From Eubacteriales bacterium (GTDB lineage: Bacteria > Bacillota > Clostridia > Tissierellales > Dethiosulfatibacteraceae), in assembly GCA_030694905.1 (NCBI GenBank), contig JAUYTY010000054.1, positions 1 to 32,268 of the forward strand: 32,268 nucleotides of DNA, in the 5' to 3' direction. The notes beneath the pieces are model-generated. The model did no database searches. It saw only the letters and a list, made by a program, of their open reading frames with translations, and was not told the DNA's origin. The first letter of the stretch is position 1, and every line of letters begins with the position of its first letter. The translations under genes and the position numbers were made by a program. Shown here piece by piece: positions 13,999 through 21,770 of the stretch.

Positions 13999-15069
13999 CT
14001 ACTTTATATTTATATTCATTGATTTAATACCATCCGCTGTAAATATTCTTATCACGTTACCGTCATGCAAAGTTGCATTGATGGTTGATTGTGAGTTGTG
14101 AAGTAGATTTACCTTGTCATCTTTTATGTATGAAATATACTGATTTCCAGTCAGTATTAAAAACCCCTCATAAAAGTCCAGCTTGTTATATTGGTGTTCG
14201 GATGTCACTTTGCTCATCAATTTGCCATCCTTGCTGATGATATGTAGATTGGTGCCGCTGTCACCTTCGAGAACATAGAGTTCTCCATTGACAAATCTCA
14301 TATCCTTTAGATTGTCATATCCGCCATATTGCCACAGGACAACACCTTGAGTGTTCAATTTATAGATGTTTCTGTTGGTTGCCAGATAAGTGCCGTCCTT
14401 GCCTGGTTCAAGAAATATGACAAGTTCATTCACAAATTCCGTTTCCCAAAGCTGGTAGTAGTCTTTTGTCAGATATTCGCTGATAGTGCTGATAATCACA
14501 TTTCCGTCATAGTCAAATGCACTTACAATGATAGCGTTTGAGTTTAAAGACTTCCTCACGTTCACCACTCTTTTTGTGTTTTTATTGATTACTCCGTTTG
14601 CAACATAGTTTTGGTCAAATATTTCTATGTAATTGTTGGTATAGTCCAAATCTGAAGTCAAGGCATATATGGCTGTGTCTTCCAGAATATTCAAAAGGTT
14701 TTTCTGAATCAGATCAATCTCAAAATTGGAATCGCTGTTGAGTATATGCAATGAACCGTCCTCTGTCATTATTACAGTGTCACTGTTTATAAATATTTTT
14801 TCGATAAATGTATCAAATTCCTTATTGCTCAGCAGGCTTCCCTTATAGTCGTAAGCTGTCAGATTATTTTCCGTTAGCTTGTAAAAAAAACCCTTTTCCA
14901 AAAATATTTTTGAGCTTTTGAGGTCAATGTTAACTTCTTCAGTATCGGACAAGAAAACGGTGTCTCTGTTCAAGTATTTATCAATCACTTCCAAGCCACC
15001 AGCGTAGTAAACCACGAAAAGCAGCACGATTGCCATAAAAAGAAGCAATACAAGTATTTTTTTGATCAT
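13999..15069 (-). CDS. Membrane-anchored beta-propeller-like protein (DUF5711-like)
   Basis: 356 residues. One N-terminal membrane helix follows MIKK and the rest is predicted outside. The body is a series of short beta-rich blocks with spaced aromatic, Gly and Asp residues (for example LTAYDYKGSLLS, MTEDGSLHILN, YKLNTQGVVLWQYGG), as in PQQ/WD-like propellers. The LNTQGVVLWQYGG unit is especially propeller-like. I place the start at ATG 15069, since AGGTG (15080-15076) is 6 bases upstream; the GTG at 15078 overlaps that motif. It leads the operon with cvpA, yedF and the DUF951 gene. No enzymatic motif is seen. The DUF5711 assignment is from memory of the family's shape and clostridial context, so moderate confidence. 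Confidence 0.68.
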   Translation of the reverse strand: MIKKILVLLLFMAIVLLFVVYYAGGLEVIDKYLNRDTVFLSDTEEVNIDLKSSKIFLEKGFFYKLTENNLTAYDYKGSLLSNKEFDTFIEKIFINSDTVIMTEDGSLHILNSDSNFEIDLIQKNLLNILEDTAIYALTSDLDYTNNYIEIFDQNYVANGVINKNTKRVVNVRKSLNSNAIIVSAFDYDGNVIISTISEYLTKDYYQLWETEFVNELVIFLEPGKDGTYLATNRNIYKLNTQGVVLWQYGGYDNLKDMRFVNGELYVLEGDSGTNLHIISKDGKLMSKVTSEHQYNKLDFYEGFLILTGNQYISYIKDDKVNLLHNSQSTINATLHDGNVIRIFTADGIKSMNINIK

Positions 15070-15085
15070 GTACATCACCTAATTT

Positions 15086-15094
15086 ATTATAACA
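15086..15094 (-). promoter_or_regulatory. Extended -10 promoter of the propeller-cvpA-yedF operon
   Basis: Minus-strand TGTTATAAT (15094-15086) gives a perfect -10 with an upstream TGn extension. No good -35 is visible. Transcription would start very near the gene, giving a short leader. Confidence 0.45.
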
Positions 15095-15177
15095 CATCAA
15101 TTTATGACATGTATTAGATTTGAATTAATTTTTGCATTTAGAACATTATATATAAATAACATGCCTAAGTAAATAGA

Positions 15178-15295
15178 GATCAACAGGATTCTTGGGTTCA
15201 GGTGGTGTTTCATACGCCGTCTGAACCTTAGAAACCGTTATCAAGGGACTCTACAGTGCTTGTCTCCCACTGATAGAAGTGGGAGTCTTAGCACT
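15178..15295 (+). repeat. Intergenic two-hairpin repeat, copy C
   Basis: A more diverged copy in the same orientation as A. Hairpin 1 keeps pairing despite changes (TGGTG facing CGCCG through wobble pairs). Hairpin 2 is strengthened (CTCCCACT/AGTGGGAG). It lacks the GTTGGTCATCGGAT end and runs directly into the hydrogenase terminator. Confidence 0.88.
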
Positions 15296-15325
15296 AAAAA
15301 AGACCGGGATTTAAAAGCCCGGTCT
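15296..15325 (-). terminator. Terminator of the hydrogenase operon
   Basis: Minus-strand 8-bp stem AGACCGGG/CCCGGTCT (15325-15318 with 15308-15301) followed by a six-T run, 9 bases after the hydrogenase stop codon. Confidence 0.93.
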
Positions 15326-15333
15326 CTCGCTAT

Positions 15334-17133
15334 TTAGATCAAATCGTCAAAATCCTTCTGGTTTTCTATCACATACTGCTTTTTCGCAGTGTAATGTGTG
15401 TGAAGCAGTTTATGAGACAGGTGGCTGTTTGGTTCTTTCAGATAGTCCGCATAAAGCTTGATCACCTCAGGATTTTTGTGTGATTTCCGGTTAGCCATTA
15501 TCACATCTTCCGCATAAAGGGCATTGGCTCTGCTTATTTTAGGGTTCACATCCAATCTATCTTTTGAGGACACATGAGATTGTCCGCCGCCATGTACACA
15601 TCCTCCAGGACAAGCCATCACTTCAATAAAGTGATAGTTTCTCTTTCCGGCTTTAATTGCTTCCAGCACCAATGCCGCATTCTTTGTGCCATGTACCACA
15701 GCAACATTGACATCAGTTTCCACGCCTCCAATCGGCAGTCTCAAGGTTGCTTCCTTTACACCCTCAATGCCTCTGACCGCTTGGTACTCTATGTCTTCAA
15801 GATCTTCTCCTGTCAGTATGTCCGCCACTGTTCTCAACGCAGCTTCCATAACACCACCGGTTGCTCCGAATATAACACCGGCTCCTGTGTATTCTCCCAG
15901 AACCTTGTCGAAATCTTCGTCCGGCAATCTTTTGAAGTCGATTCTAGCCTGCTTGATCATATTTCCCAATTCCCTAGTCGTCAACGAGAAATCAACATCT
16001 CTTATGCCATCAACTTCCATTTCCGGTCTTGCGGCTTCAGATTTTTTAGATGTGCAAGGCATAATTGAAACAACAACCATCTTTTTCGGATCCAAACCCA
16101 TTTTCTCAGCATAATATGACTTGGCAATGGCGCCAAACATCTGTTGAGGTGATTTGCATGAAGAAAGGTTTTCGACAAACTCCGGATAGAATATCTCGCA
16201 ATATCGTATCCAACCTGGTGAACAGGAGGTGATCATTGGCAATTTTCCACCATTCTTGATCCTGCCCAGCAATTCTGTTCCTTCCTCTAGTATTGTCAGG
16301 TCTGCTGTAAAATCTGTGTCGAATACATTATTGAATCCTAATCTCCTAAGGCCCGCAACCATCTTGCCTGTCACTCTAGTTCCAACAGGCATTCCAAATT
16401 CCTCGCCTAGTGATGCCCTAACTGCAGGCGCTGTCTGAACAATTACGTATTTATCCGGATCATCAAGAGCATCCCATACGTCATCTATGTTTGTTCTTTC
16501 TCTCAAAGCCGCCACTGGACATGCCTGTATGCACTGTCCACAGTAGACGCAGGGCGCATCCGCCATTGAATAATCAAAAGCAGGAGCAACTTCTGTCTCA
16601 AAACCCCTCTTGGTAAAATCTAAGATTCCAATGCCTTGAACATCTTTGCAGACGCTGATACATCTGCCACACAGGATACATTTACTGGAATCTCTAACAA
16701 TAGAGCTTGAAATGTTATCCAGACGTACTTTTCTCTTTTGTCCTTGATAAGGGATTTCACCAATGCCCATCTCATCGCATAGCTTTTGCAGTTCACAGGT
16801 TCCATTTCTGAAGCAAGTCAGACACTCTCTGTTGTGATTTGCAAGAATTAATTCCAGATTTGTTCTGACTGCTTCTCTTACCCTTGTTGTGTTGGTTCTG
16901 ACATTCATACCATTTTCGACTTTCAGCACACAGGAAGCTGGAAGATTTCTTAATGGCCTTCCATCTATATCCGCTTCAACCACGCATAGCCTGCAAGCGG
17001 CTATTTCGTTTATATCTTTCAAATAACACAATGTCGGTATGTCAATATTGACCTCCCTGGCTGCCATTAAAACTGTATAATCCGCTGGAACAAATACTTC
17101 CATACCGTTAATTGTTACTTTAACTTTATCCAC
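15334..17133 (-). CDS. hndD: [FeFe] hydrogenase catalytic subunit of a bifurcating HndABCD/HydABC complex
   Basis: Reversible H2-forming subunit, 599 residues, cytosolic. N-terminal [2Fe-2S] domain (C36, C47, C50, C68), His-Cys3 [4Fe-4S] site (H100, C104, C107, C113), two ferredoxin clusters (C152/155/158/162 and C195/198/201/205), then the H-cluster domain. Its motifs are TSCSPGW (302-308), MPCTSKK (358-364) and MACPGGC (506-512), and the HKLLHTHYT tail is typical. The second residue of the first motif pair is Ser305, where many monomeric enzymes have a proton-transfer Cys. I place the start at GTG 17133, since AGGAGG (17147-17142) is 8 bases upstream; the GTG at 17139 is only 2 bases from it. 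It is last in the operon with three electron-transfer subunits, so it probably couples NAD(P)H plus ferredoxin oxidation to H2 production, or the reverse. Confidence 0.96.
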   Translation of the reverse strand: MDKVKVTINGMEVFVPADYTVLMAAREVNIDIPTLCYLKDINEIAACRLCVVEADIDGRPLRNLPASCVLKVENGMNVRTNTTRVREAVRTNLELILANHNRECLTCFRNGTCELQKLCDEMGIGEIPYQGQKRKVRLDNISSSIVRDSSKCILCGRCISVCKDVQGIGILDFTKRGFETEVAPAFDYSMADAPCVYCGQCIQACPVAALRERTNIDDVWDALDDPDKYVIVQTAPAVRASLGEEFGMPVGTRVTGKMVAGLRRLGFNNVFDTDFTADLTILEEGTELLGRIKNGGKLPMITSCSPGWIRYCEIFYPEFVENLSSCKSPQQMFGAIAKSYYAEKMGLDPKKMVVVSIMPCTSKKSEAARPEMEVDGIRDVDFSLTTRELGNMIKQARIDFKRLPDEDFDKVLGEYTGAGVIFGATGGVMEAALRTVADILTGEDLEDIEYQAVRGIEGVKEATLRLPIGGVETDVNVAVVHGTKNAALVLEAIKAGKRNYHFIEVMACPGGCVHGGGQSHVSSKDRLDVNPKISRANALYAEDVIMANRKSHKNPEVIKLYADYLKEPNSHLSHKLLHTHYTAKKQYVIENQKDFDDLI

Positions 17134-17148
17134 ACTCACACCCTCCTT

Positions 17149-18939
17149 CTACTTTTTTACTATTGCATCAAATGGACATGCTTCCATACATGCGCCACAC
17201 TTGATGCATTTTTCCTGATCTATAACGTGAAGTTCTTTGACTTTTCCAGTTATGCATCCTACCGGACATTGTCTGACACATTTTGTGCAGCCTCTGCAAT
17301 TGTCTGTGATAGAATAGTTCAATAATGCTGAACAGGTCCCTGCAGGGCATCTTTTGTCAAGCACATGTGCCTCGTACTCGTCCCTGAAATATCTTAAAGT
17401 TGATAAAACAGGATTTGGCGCTGTTTGTCCAAGTCCGCAAAGGGATGTGCTTCTGATGTTATTTGCCAGCTTTTCAAGCTTATCAAGATCAGACATGACC
17501 GCTTTTCCCTGTGTGATATCCTCCAATATTTCCAGCATTCTCTTGGTTCCTTCACGGCATGGCGTACATTTTCCACAGGATTCCTCAACAGTGAATTCAA
17601 GGAAAAATCTAGCTATATCCACCATACAATTGTCTTCATCCATTACAATCATTCCACCGGAACCCATCATAGAACCAAGGTCTGTCAATGTATCAAAATC
17701 TATTTTTGTGTCAATATAATCGGCTGTGATGCAACCGCCTGAAGGTCCTCCTGTCTGTACGGCTTTAAACGCTTTACCATTAGGACATCCGCCACCTATA
17801 TCATAGATGACTTCTCTCAGAGAAGTACCCATAGGTATTTCAACAAGGCCTGTATTGTTTATTTTTCCACCAAGTGCAAAAACCTTGGTGCCTGGAGATT
17901 TTTCGGATCCAAATGATTTAAACCACTTAGCGCCGTTTATGATTATCTGAGGAATGTTTGCCAGTGTTTCAACATTGTTGATAATTGTCGGCTTCCCAAA
18001 CAATCCACTAACTGCTGGAAATGGCGGTTTATTTCTTGACATTCCTCTCTTGCCCTCTATTGAAGCCATAAGGGCTGTCTCTTCTCCACAGACGAATGCG
18101 CCTGCTCCCAATCTTATCTCAACATCAAAATCGAATCCGGATTCAAATATGTTCTTCCCGAGAAGTCCCATGGTCTTAGCTTGTCCGATAGCTATCTCAA
18201 GCCTTTTTACCGCTATTGGATATTCAGCCCTTACATAAACAAATCCTTTTGATGCGCCTATGGCATAACCGGCTATGGCCATTGCTTCCAGAACTGCATG
18301 CGGGTCTCCTTCAAGAACACTTCTATCCATGAACGCGCCTGGATCTCCTTCGTCAGCGTTGCAGATTATATACTTCTGATCTGCTTTATTAGGTGCTGCA
18401 AAGCTCCATTTTGCGCCAGTTGGAAAACCTCCGCCCCCTCTTCCCCTAAGGTTGGAATCCTTAACCACTTTTATAACCTCTTCAGGTGTCATTTCGGTCA
18501 AAGCTCTCCCCAAAGCCAGGTATCCATCTCTAGCAATATATTCTTCAATATTTTCAGGATTGATTAGCCCACAATTTCTCAGAGCGACTCTTTTCTGTTT
18601 GCTGTAAAAGTCAATCTGATTAAGCGATTTTAATTTCTGGTCTGCAATACTTTCCTCATATAGAAATTCTCTTACGATTCTCCCTTTATATAAATGCTCC
18701 TCTACAATCCTGTCAACCCGATTGATCTGCATTTTGGAATAAAATGAGCCCTCAGGGTATACAACCACTATCGGTCCCTCTTCGCATAATCCGAAGCAAC
18801 CGGTGCTTATAACCTGAACTTCTTTATCAAGATTCATTTCTTTGATTTTCTCTTCGAATCTTTTTTTGATCAGGTCCGATTTAGAAGAAGCACATCCTGT
18901 ACCTCCACATACTAAAACATGTGATCTGTAAATAGCCAT
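17149..18939 (-). CDS. hndC: NuoF-like flavin subunit of the bifurcating hydrogenase
   Basis: 596 residues. An N-terminal thioredoxin-like [2Fe-2S] domain (C11, C16, C48, C52) is followed by the NuoF core with the FMN/NADH-binding loop GRGGGGFPTG at 166-175 and the [4Fe-4S] motif SCGKCTPCREG near residue 470. The C-terminus adds two [4Fe-4S] ferredoxin motifs (CRGCTKCVRQCP and CIKCGACMEACP). This matches HydB/HndC, where NAD(P)H oxidation at FMN is the proposed bifurcation site. AAGGAGG lies 7 bases before ATG 18939. The spacing to hndD is short, consistent with one transcript. Confidence 0.96.
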   Translation of the reverse strand: MAIYRSHVLVCGGTGCASSKSDLIKKRFEEKIKEMNLDKEVQVISTGCFGLCEEGPIVVVYPEGSFYSKMQINRVDRIVEEHLYKGRIVREFLYEESIADQKLKSLNQIDFYSKQKRVALRNCGLINPENIEEYIARDGYLALGRALTEMTPEEVIKVVKDSNLRGRGGGGFPTGAKWSFAAPNKADQKYIICNADEGDPGAFMDRSVLEGDPHAVLEAMAIAGYAIGASKGFVYVRAEYPIAVKRLEIAIGQAKTMGLLGKNIFESGFDFDVEIRLGAGAFVCGEETALMASIEGKRGMSRNKPPFPAVSGLFGKPTIINNVETLANIPQIIINGAKWFKSFGSEKSPGTKVFALGGKINNTGLVEIPMGTSLREVIYDIGGGCPNGKAFKAVQTGGPSGGCITADYIDTKIDFDTLTDLGSMMGSGGMIVMDEDNCMVDIARFFLEFTVEESCGKCTPCREGTKRMLEILEDITQGKAVMSDLDKLEKLANNIRSTSLCGLGQTAPNPVLSTLRYFRDEYEAHVLDKRCPAGTCSALLNYSITDNCRGCTKCVRQCPVGCITGKVKELHVIDQEKCIKCGACMEACPFDAIVKK

Positions 18940-18969
18940 ACTTGCCCTCCTTTATATGATGCCATTAGA

Positions 18970-19335
18970 TTATTTTATGTATCCTATCGTATATTCCTTA
19001 ACAGCGCGTCCATGTACCAGATGCTCCGCAACAACGCGCTTGACCTTATCAACATCCATGTGTATATAAGTCACCTTTTCTTTGTCAGGTGAGGTGATTT
19101 CCACAATAGGCTCGTATGTGCACATTCCGATACATCCTGTCTGCACAACCTGAACTTCATTCAGATGTCTCTTTTGTACCTCTTCTATAAAGCTTTGCAA
19201 TACCGGTCTCGCTCCGGCTGAAATGCCACATGTGGCCATCCCGACGACAACTCTGGTGGTCTTTTCGGAATCTCTCAATTCGAGGTTTTTCTTGGCCTCA
19301 TCTCTGATTTTCTTTAGCTCATCTAATGATTTCAT
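18970..19335 (-). CDS. hndB: Thioredoxin-like ferredoxin subunit (HndB-like)
   Basis: 121 residues. After an N-terminal helix of about 25 residues comes a thioredoxin-like ferredoxin fold with MATCGISAGA (C36) and TGCIGMC (C68, C72). Only three Cys are present in the whole protein, while the classic [2Fe-2S] fold uses four, so cluster binding needs a non-Cys ligand or may be absent. It lies between the NuoE-like and NuoF-like genes, as HndB does in the four-gene hnd operons. AGGAGG is 6 bases before ATG 19335. Confidence 0.9.
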   Translation of the reverse strand: MKSLDELKKIRDEAKKNLELRDSEKTTRVVVGMATCGISAGARPVLQSFIEEVQKRHLNEVQVVQTGCIGMCTYEPIVEITSPDKEKVTYIHMDVDKVKRVVAEHLVHGRAVKEYTIGYIK

Positions 19336-19344
19336 ATCTGCCTC

Positions 19345-19836
19345 CTATTTTTTTCTATAGCTTTCTATAATTTCCGGGATTTTTTTAGGCTCCAGCTTGC
19401 CGTAAACCGAGTCCCCAATCATGATGACCGGTGCAAGGCCACAACAGCCTAGACATCTCGTCGCTTCCAAGGTAAACAAACCATCTTCTGTGGTTTCTCC
19501 AACCGATATCTTCAGTGTCTTGATCAATTGGTCCAAAACCAGTTGGGAGCTCTTGACATAACATGCAGTACCCATACAGACACCCACTGTATACTTTCCT
19601 TTTGGTTCCAATGAGAATTGTGTGTAGAATGTTGCAACACCATAGACTTCCGCCATTGGTATTTTGGTTTTTTCTGATACAAACTTTTGAACTTCAATGG
19701 GCAGATAACCAAAAAGCTCCTGAGCCTTATGTAATGTCTGCATTAATACGCCTTGAGACTCGTCCTGTCTTTCAATATATGCTGACAGTTCTTCGAATTT
19801 AGTTACATTTTCTTTAATGTCTATAACCTTTTGCAC
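19345..19836 (-). CDS. hndA: NuoE-like [2Fe-2S] subunit of the bifurcating hydrogenase
   Basis: 163 residues. A helical N-terminal part (SQGVLMQTLHKAQELFGYLP) precedes a thioredoxin-like domain with C87-x4-C92 (CMGTAC) and C128-x3-C132 (CLGCC), the four NuoE cluster ligands. It passes electrons between the flavin subunit and the hydrogenase. GTG 19836 is the start, 6 bases after AGGAGG (19848-19843). It is the first gene of hndABCD, behind a consensus promoter. Confidence 0.95.
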   Translation of the reverse strand: MQKVIDIKENVTKFEELSAYIERQDESQGVLMQTLHKAQELFGYLPIEVQKFVSEKTKIPMAEVYGVATFYTQFSLEPKGKYTVGVCMGTACYVKSSQLVLDQLIKTLKISVGETTEDGLFTLEATRCLGCCGLAPVIMIGDSVYGKLEPKKIPEIIESYRKK

Positions 19837-19879
19837 TTTATACCTCCTTATAATTACAGTTTTTCAGGATACCAAAGAT

Positions 19880-19908
19880 ATTATACGATACTGTTAATTT
19901 TATGTCAA
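19880..19908 (-). promoter_or_regulatory. Consensus promoter of the hydrogenase operon
   Basis: Minus strand: -35 TTGACA (19908-19903), a 17-base spacer and -10 TATAAT (19885-19880), all perfect matches to the housekeeping consensus. The leader to GTG 19836 is about 37 bases. The -35 lies inside a 22-bp palindrome. Confidence 0.88.
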
Positions 19909-19922
19909 TTTAAATTGACATA
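19901..19922. promoter_or_regulatory. Perfect 22-bp palindrome over the -35 box: candidate repressor operator
   Basis: TATGTCAATTT and its exact reverse complement form an uninterrupted palindrome covering the -35 element of the hnd promoter. A protein bound here would block RNA polymerase. It does not match the clostridial Rex consensus (TTGTTAA-N4-TTAACAA) or the Fnr site (TTGAT-N4-ATCAA). Confidence 0.7.
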
Positions 19923-20066
19923 TTTATGACAATCTTCAGCAATTTTTAATATATTCTACACAATCACATTCATATATAACGTTAACTGATAAATCTTATC
20001 AAATAGTGTAAAGAAATTAGTCCTATCTATGTTTGTTAAATAAATATCATTTCTTTCCAATTCATT

Positions 20067-20097
20067 AAAAAAACATGTCCTTTTTGCATAGGACATG
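20067..20097 (-). terminator. Terminator after spo0J
   Basis: Minus-strand hairpin with 8-bp stem CATGTCCT/AGGACATG (20097-20090 and 20081-20074) followed by seven T's. It ends the large origin-proximal transcript. The rest of 19923-20066 is AT-rich with no gene. Confidence 0.88.
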
Positions 20098-20129
20098 CTT
20101 TGTTTTCGTGTGAAATTTTAATCGTTAAT

Positions 20130-20990
20130 TCAAAATTTATCAGATATGATGTTTATAATTCTTGACAGATCATCATCATCTGTAAAAAACAGTTGGATCT
20201 TGCCTGATTTCCTGCTTCTCTGAATGTCTACCTTTGTGCCCAGCTCTTCAGATAAGGTTTCTTCAATATGCATGATATTAGCTTCCTTCATTTTCTTAAG
20301 GACTCTCTTTTTGCCTGACTTTTGCCGCTCTTTCAGGTTCTTGACCAGATTCTCAGTCTCTCTGACACTGAGGTGCTTTTCCATAATCTGCTTTGTAATG
20401 TCTTTGATCTCCTTTTCGCCCAAACCGATCAACGCTTTGCCATGTCCAGTAGACAAAGCACCCTCAGCGATGAATTGCTGAACGTAGAGGGGAAGCTTCA
20501 GCAGTCTGAGTATATTGGTGACATAAACCCTGCTCTTGCCAACAATATCCGAGACCTCCTCCTGAGTGATATCATATCTTTCCATGATTACTCTGTAAGC
20601 CAATGCCTCATCAATTGAATTAAGGTCTTCTCTTTGGATATTTTCTGTAAGGGCCAACTCTTCCTGGCTTCTATTGCCTATGTCTCTGACTATGGAAGGA
20701 ATCTCCTTCAATCCGGCCTTTCTGGAGGCTTTCCATCTTCTCTCGCCTGCGATGATCTGATAGTGATCTTCTACTTTTTTGACAATTATTGGCTGGATGA
20801 CGCCATGCCTTTCGATGGATCTGGCAAGCTCATCTATCTTTTCGTCGTCCACTGATTTTCTAGGTTGCATGGGGTTTGGCACAATCAGATCCAGCTTAAT
20901 GTTCACAATTGAGTTCTCGTCGATCTTTTCCAATTCTTCAGTTATCAGTGCCGATAGCCCTTTTCCTAAAGCTTTTCTTTTAATTACCAT
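20130..20990 (-). CDS. spo0J: Chromosome-partitioning protein ParB/Spo0J
   Basis: 286 residues. N-terminal KALGKGLSAL, then the ParB CTPase/nuclease-like domain with PRKS at about 42-45 and GERRWKASRKAG near 107. A central helix-turn-helix (EVSDIVGKSRVYVTNILRLL) binds parS, and a C-terminal dimerisation segment follows. It binds parS around oriC, spreads as a clamp and stimulates Soj. The start is 10 bases after the soj stop, with a GGGGGA ribosome site containing the soj stop region. It is a paralog of noc two genes upstream; a candidate parS lies in yedF. Confidence 0.95.
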   Translation of the reverse strand: MVIKRKALGKGLSALITEELEKIDENSIVNIKLDLIVPNPMQPRKSVDDEKIDELARSIERHGVIQPIIVKKVEDHYQIIAGERRWKASRKAGLKEIPSIVRDIGNRSQEELALTENIQREDLNSIDEALAYRVIMERYDITQEEVSDIVGKSRVYVTNILRLLKLPLYVQQFIAEGALSTGHGKALIGLGEKEIKDITKQIMEKHLSVRETENLVKNLKERQKSGKKRVLKKMKEANIMHIEETLSEELGTKVDIQRSRKSGKIQLFFTDDDDLSRIINIISDKF

Positions 20991-21000
20991 ATGATCCCCC

Positions 21001-21762
21001 TCAATTCCTTTCTAAAAACTCGTCTGCCAGCAGGACATAGGCTTCTGCGCCTTTTGACTTGCTGTCATAATCGACTATGGACATCCCAAAGCTTGGTGCC
21101 TCTGCCAATCTTACATTTCTTGGTACAATGGATTTGTAAACCTTGTTTCTAAAGTACTTTTTAACTTCTTCAACAACTTGTATGGACAGATTGGTTCTGC
21201 CGTCATACATATTCAATACAATACCCTCTATCTCAAGCTTGGGGTTTAGGTTTCTCTTGACCAGCTTGACAGTGTTGACAAGCTGGCTTACGCCCTCGAG
21301 GGCATAGTATTCGCATTGTATTGGTATAATCACGCTATCTGCCGCTGTCAGCGCGTTTATTGACAACAAACCCAAAGATGGTGGGCAATCTATAAAAATA
21401 TAGTCATAGTCATTTCTGATTTCTTCCAATATATGTTTCAATGTGTTCTCTCTATGGTCGGCTTTGGTCAGTTCAATCTCAGCCCCTGCAAGATCTATGT
21501 TAGCAGGCAAAACATGTAGATTCTCAACGCCCATTATGATAATAGCCTCAGCAATTGGCATTTCGTTGAACAAGCAATCGTATATGGTAGTCTCCAACTG
21601 ATTCTTATCTATCCCAAAACCACTGGTGGAGTTGCCCTGTGGGTCAATATCAATTGACAAAATCCTATGACCCTTTGATGCCAATATTGATGACAGATTC
21701 ACATTGGTGGTCGTTTTGCCAACGCCTCCCTTTTGGTTGAATATCGCTATGATTTTGCTCAT
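21001..21762 (-). CDS. soj: ParA-type ATPase Soj
   Basis: 253 residues. Deviant Walker A KGGVGKTT at 11-18, with the signature Lys of ParA/MinD ATPases. DIDPQGNST (about 39-47) and the FIDCPPSLG Walker B region are present. It acts with Spo0J in origin segregation and in control of DnaA. AGGTGA ribosome site, 8 bases after noc. Confidence 0.97.
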   Translation of the reverse strand: MSKIIAIFNQKGGVGKTTTNVNLSSILASKGHRILSIDIDPQGNSTSGFGIDKNQLETTIYDCLFNEMPIAEAIIIMGVENLHVLPANIDLAGAEIELTKADHRENTLKHILEEIRNDYDYIFIDCPPSLGLLSINALTAADSVIIPIQCEYYALEGVSQLVNTVKLVKRNLNPKLEIEGIVLNMYDGRTNLSIQVVEEVKKYFRNKVYKSIVPRNVRLAEAPSFGMSIVDYDSKSKGAEAYVLLADEFLERN

Positions 21763-21770
21763 GCGTCACC

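Noticed and set aside
5803-15295. CRISPR array or riboswitch as explanation for the repeats
   Set aside because: Copies are long, dispersed and in both orientations, without regular spacers. They lie 3' of genes as well as 5', and I recognise no riboswitch core.
15574-16114. Long plus-strand ORFs opposite the hydrogenase gene
   Set aside because: Shadow frames of a strongly coding minus-strand gene with all metal-binding motifs.
19901-19922. Rex operator at the hydrogenase promoter
   Set aside because: Half-sites TGTCAA do not fit the TTGTTAA or TTGTGA Rex half-sites when centred.
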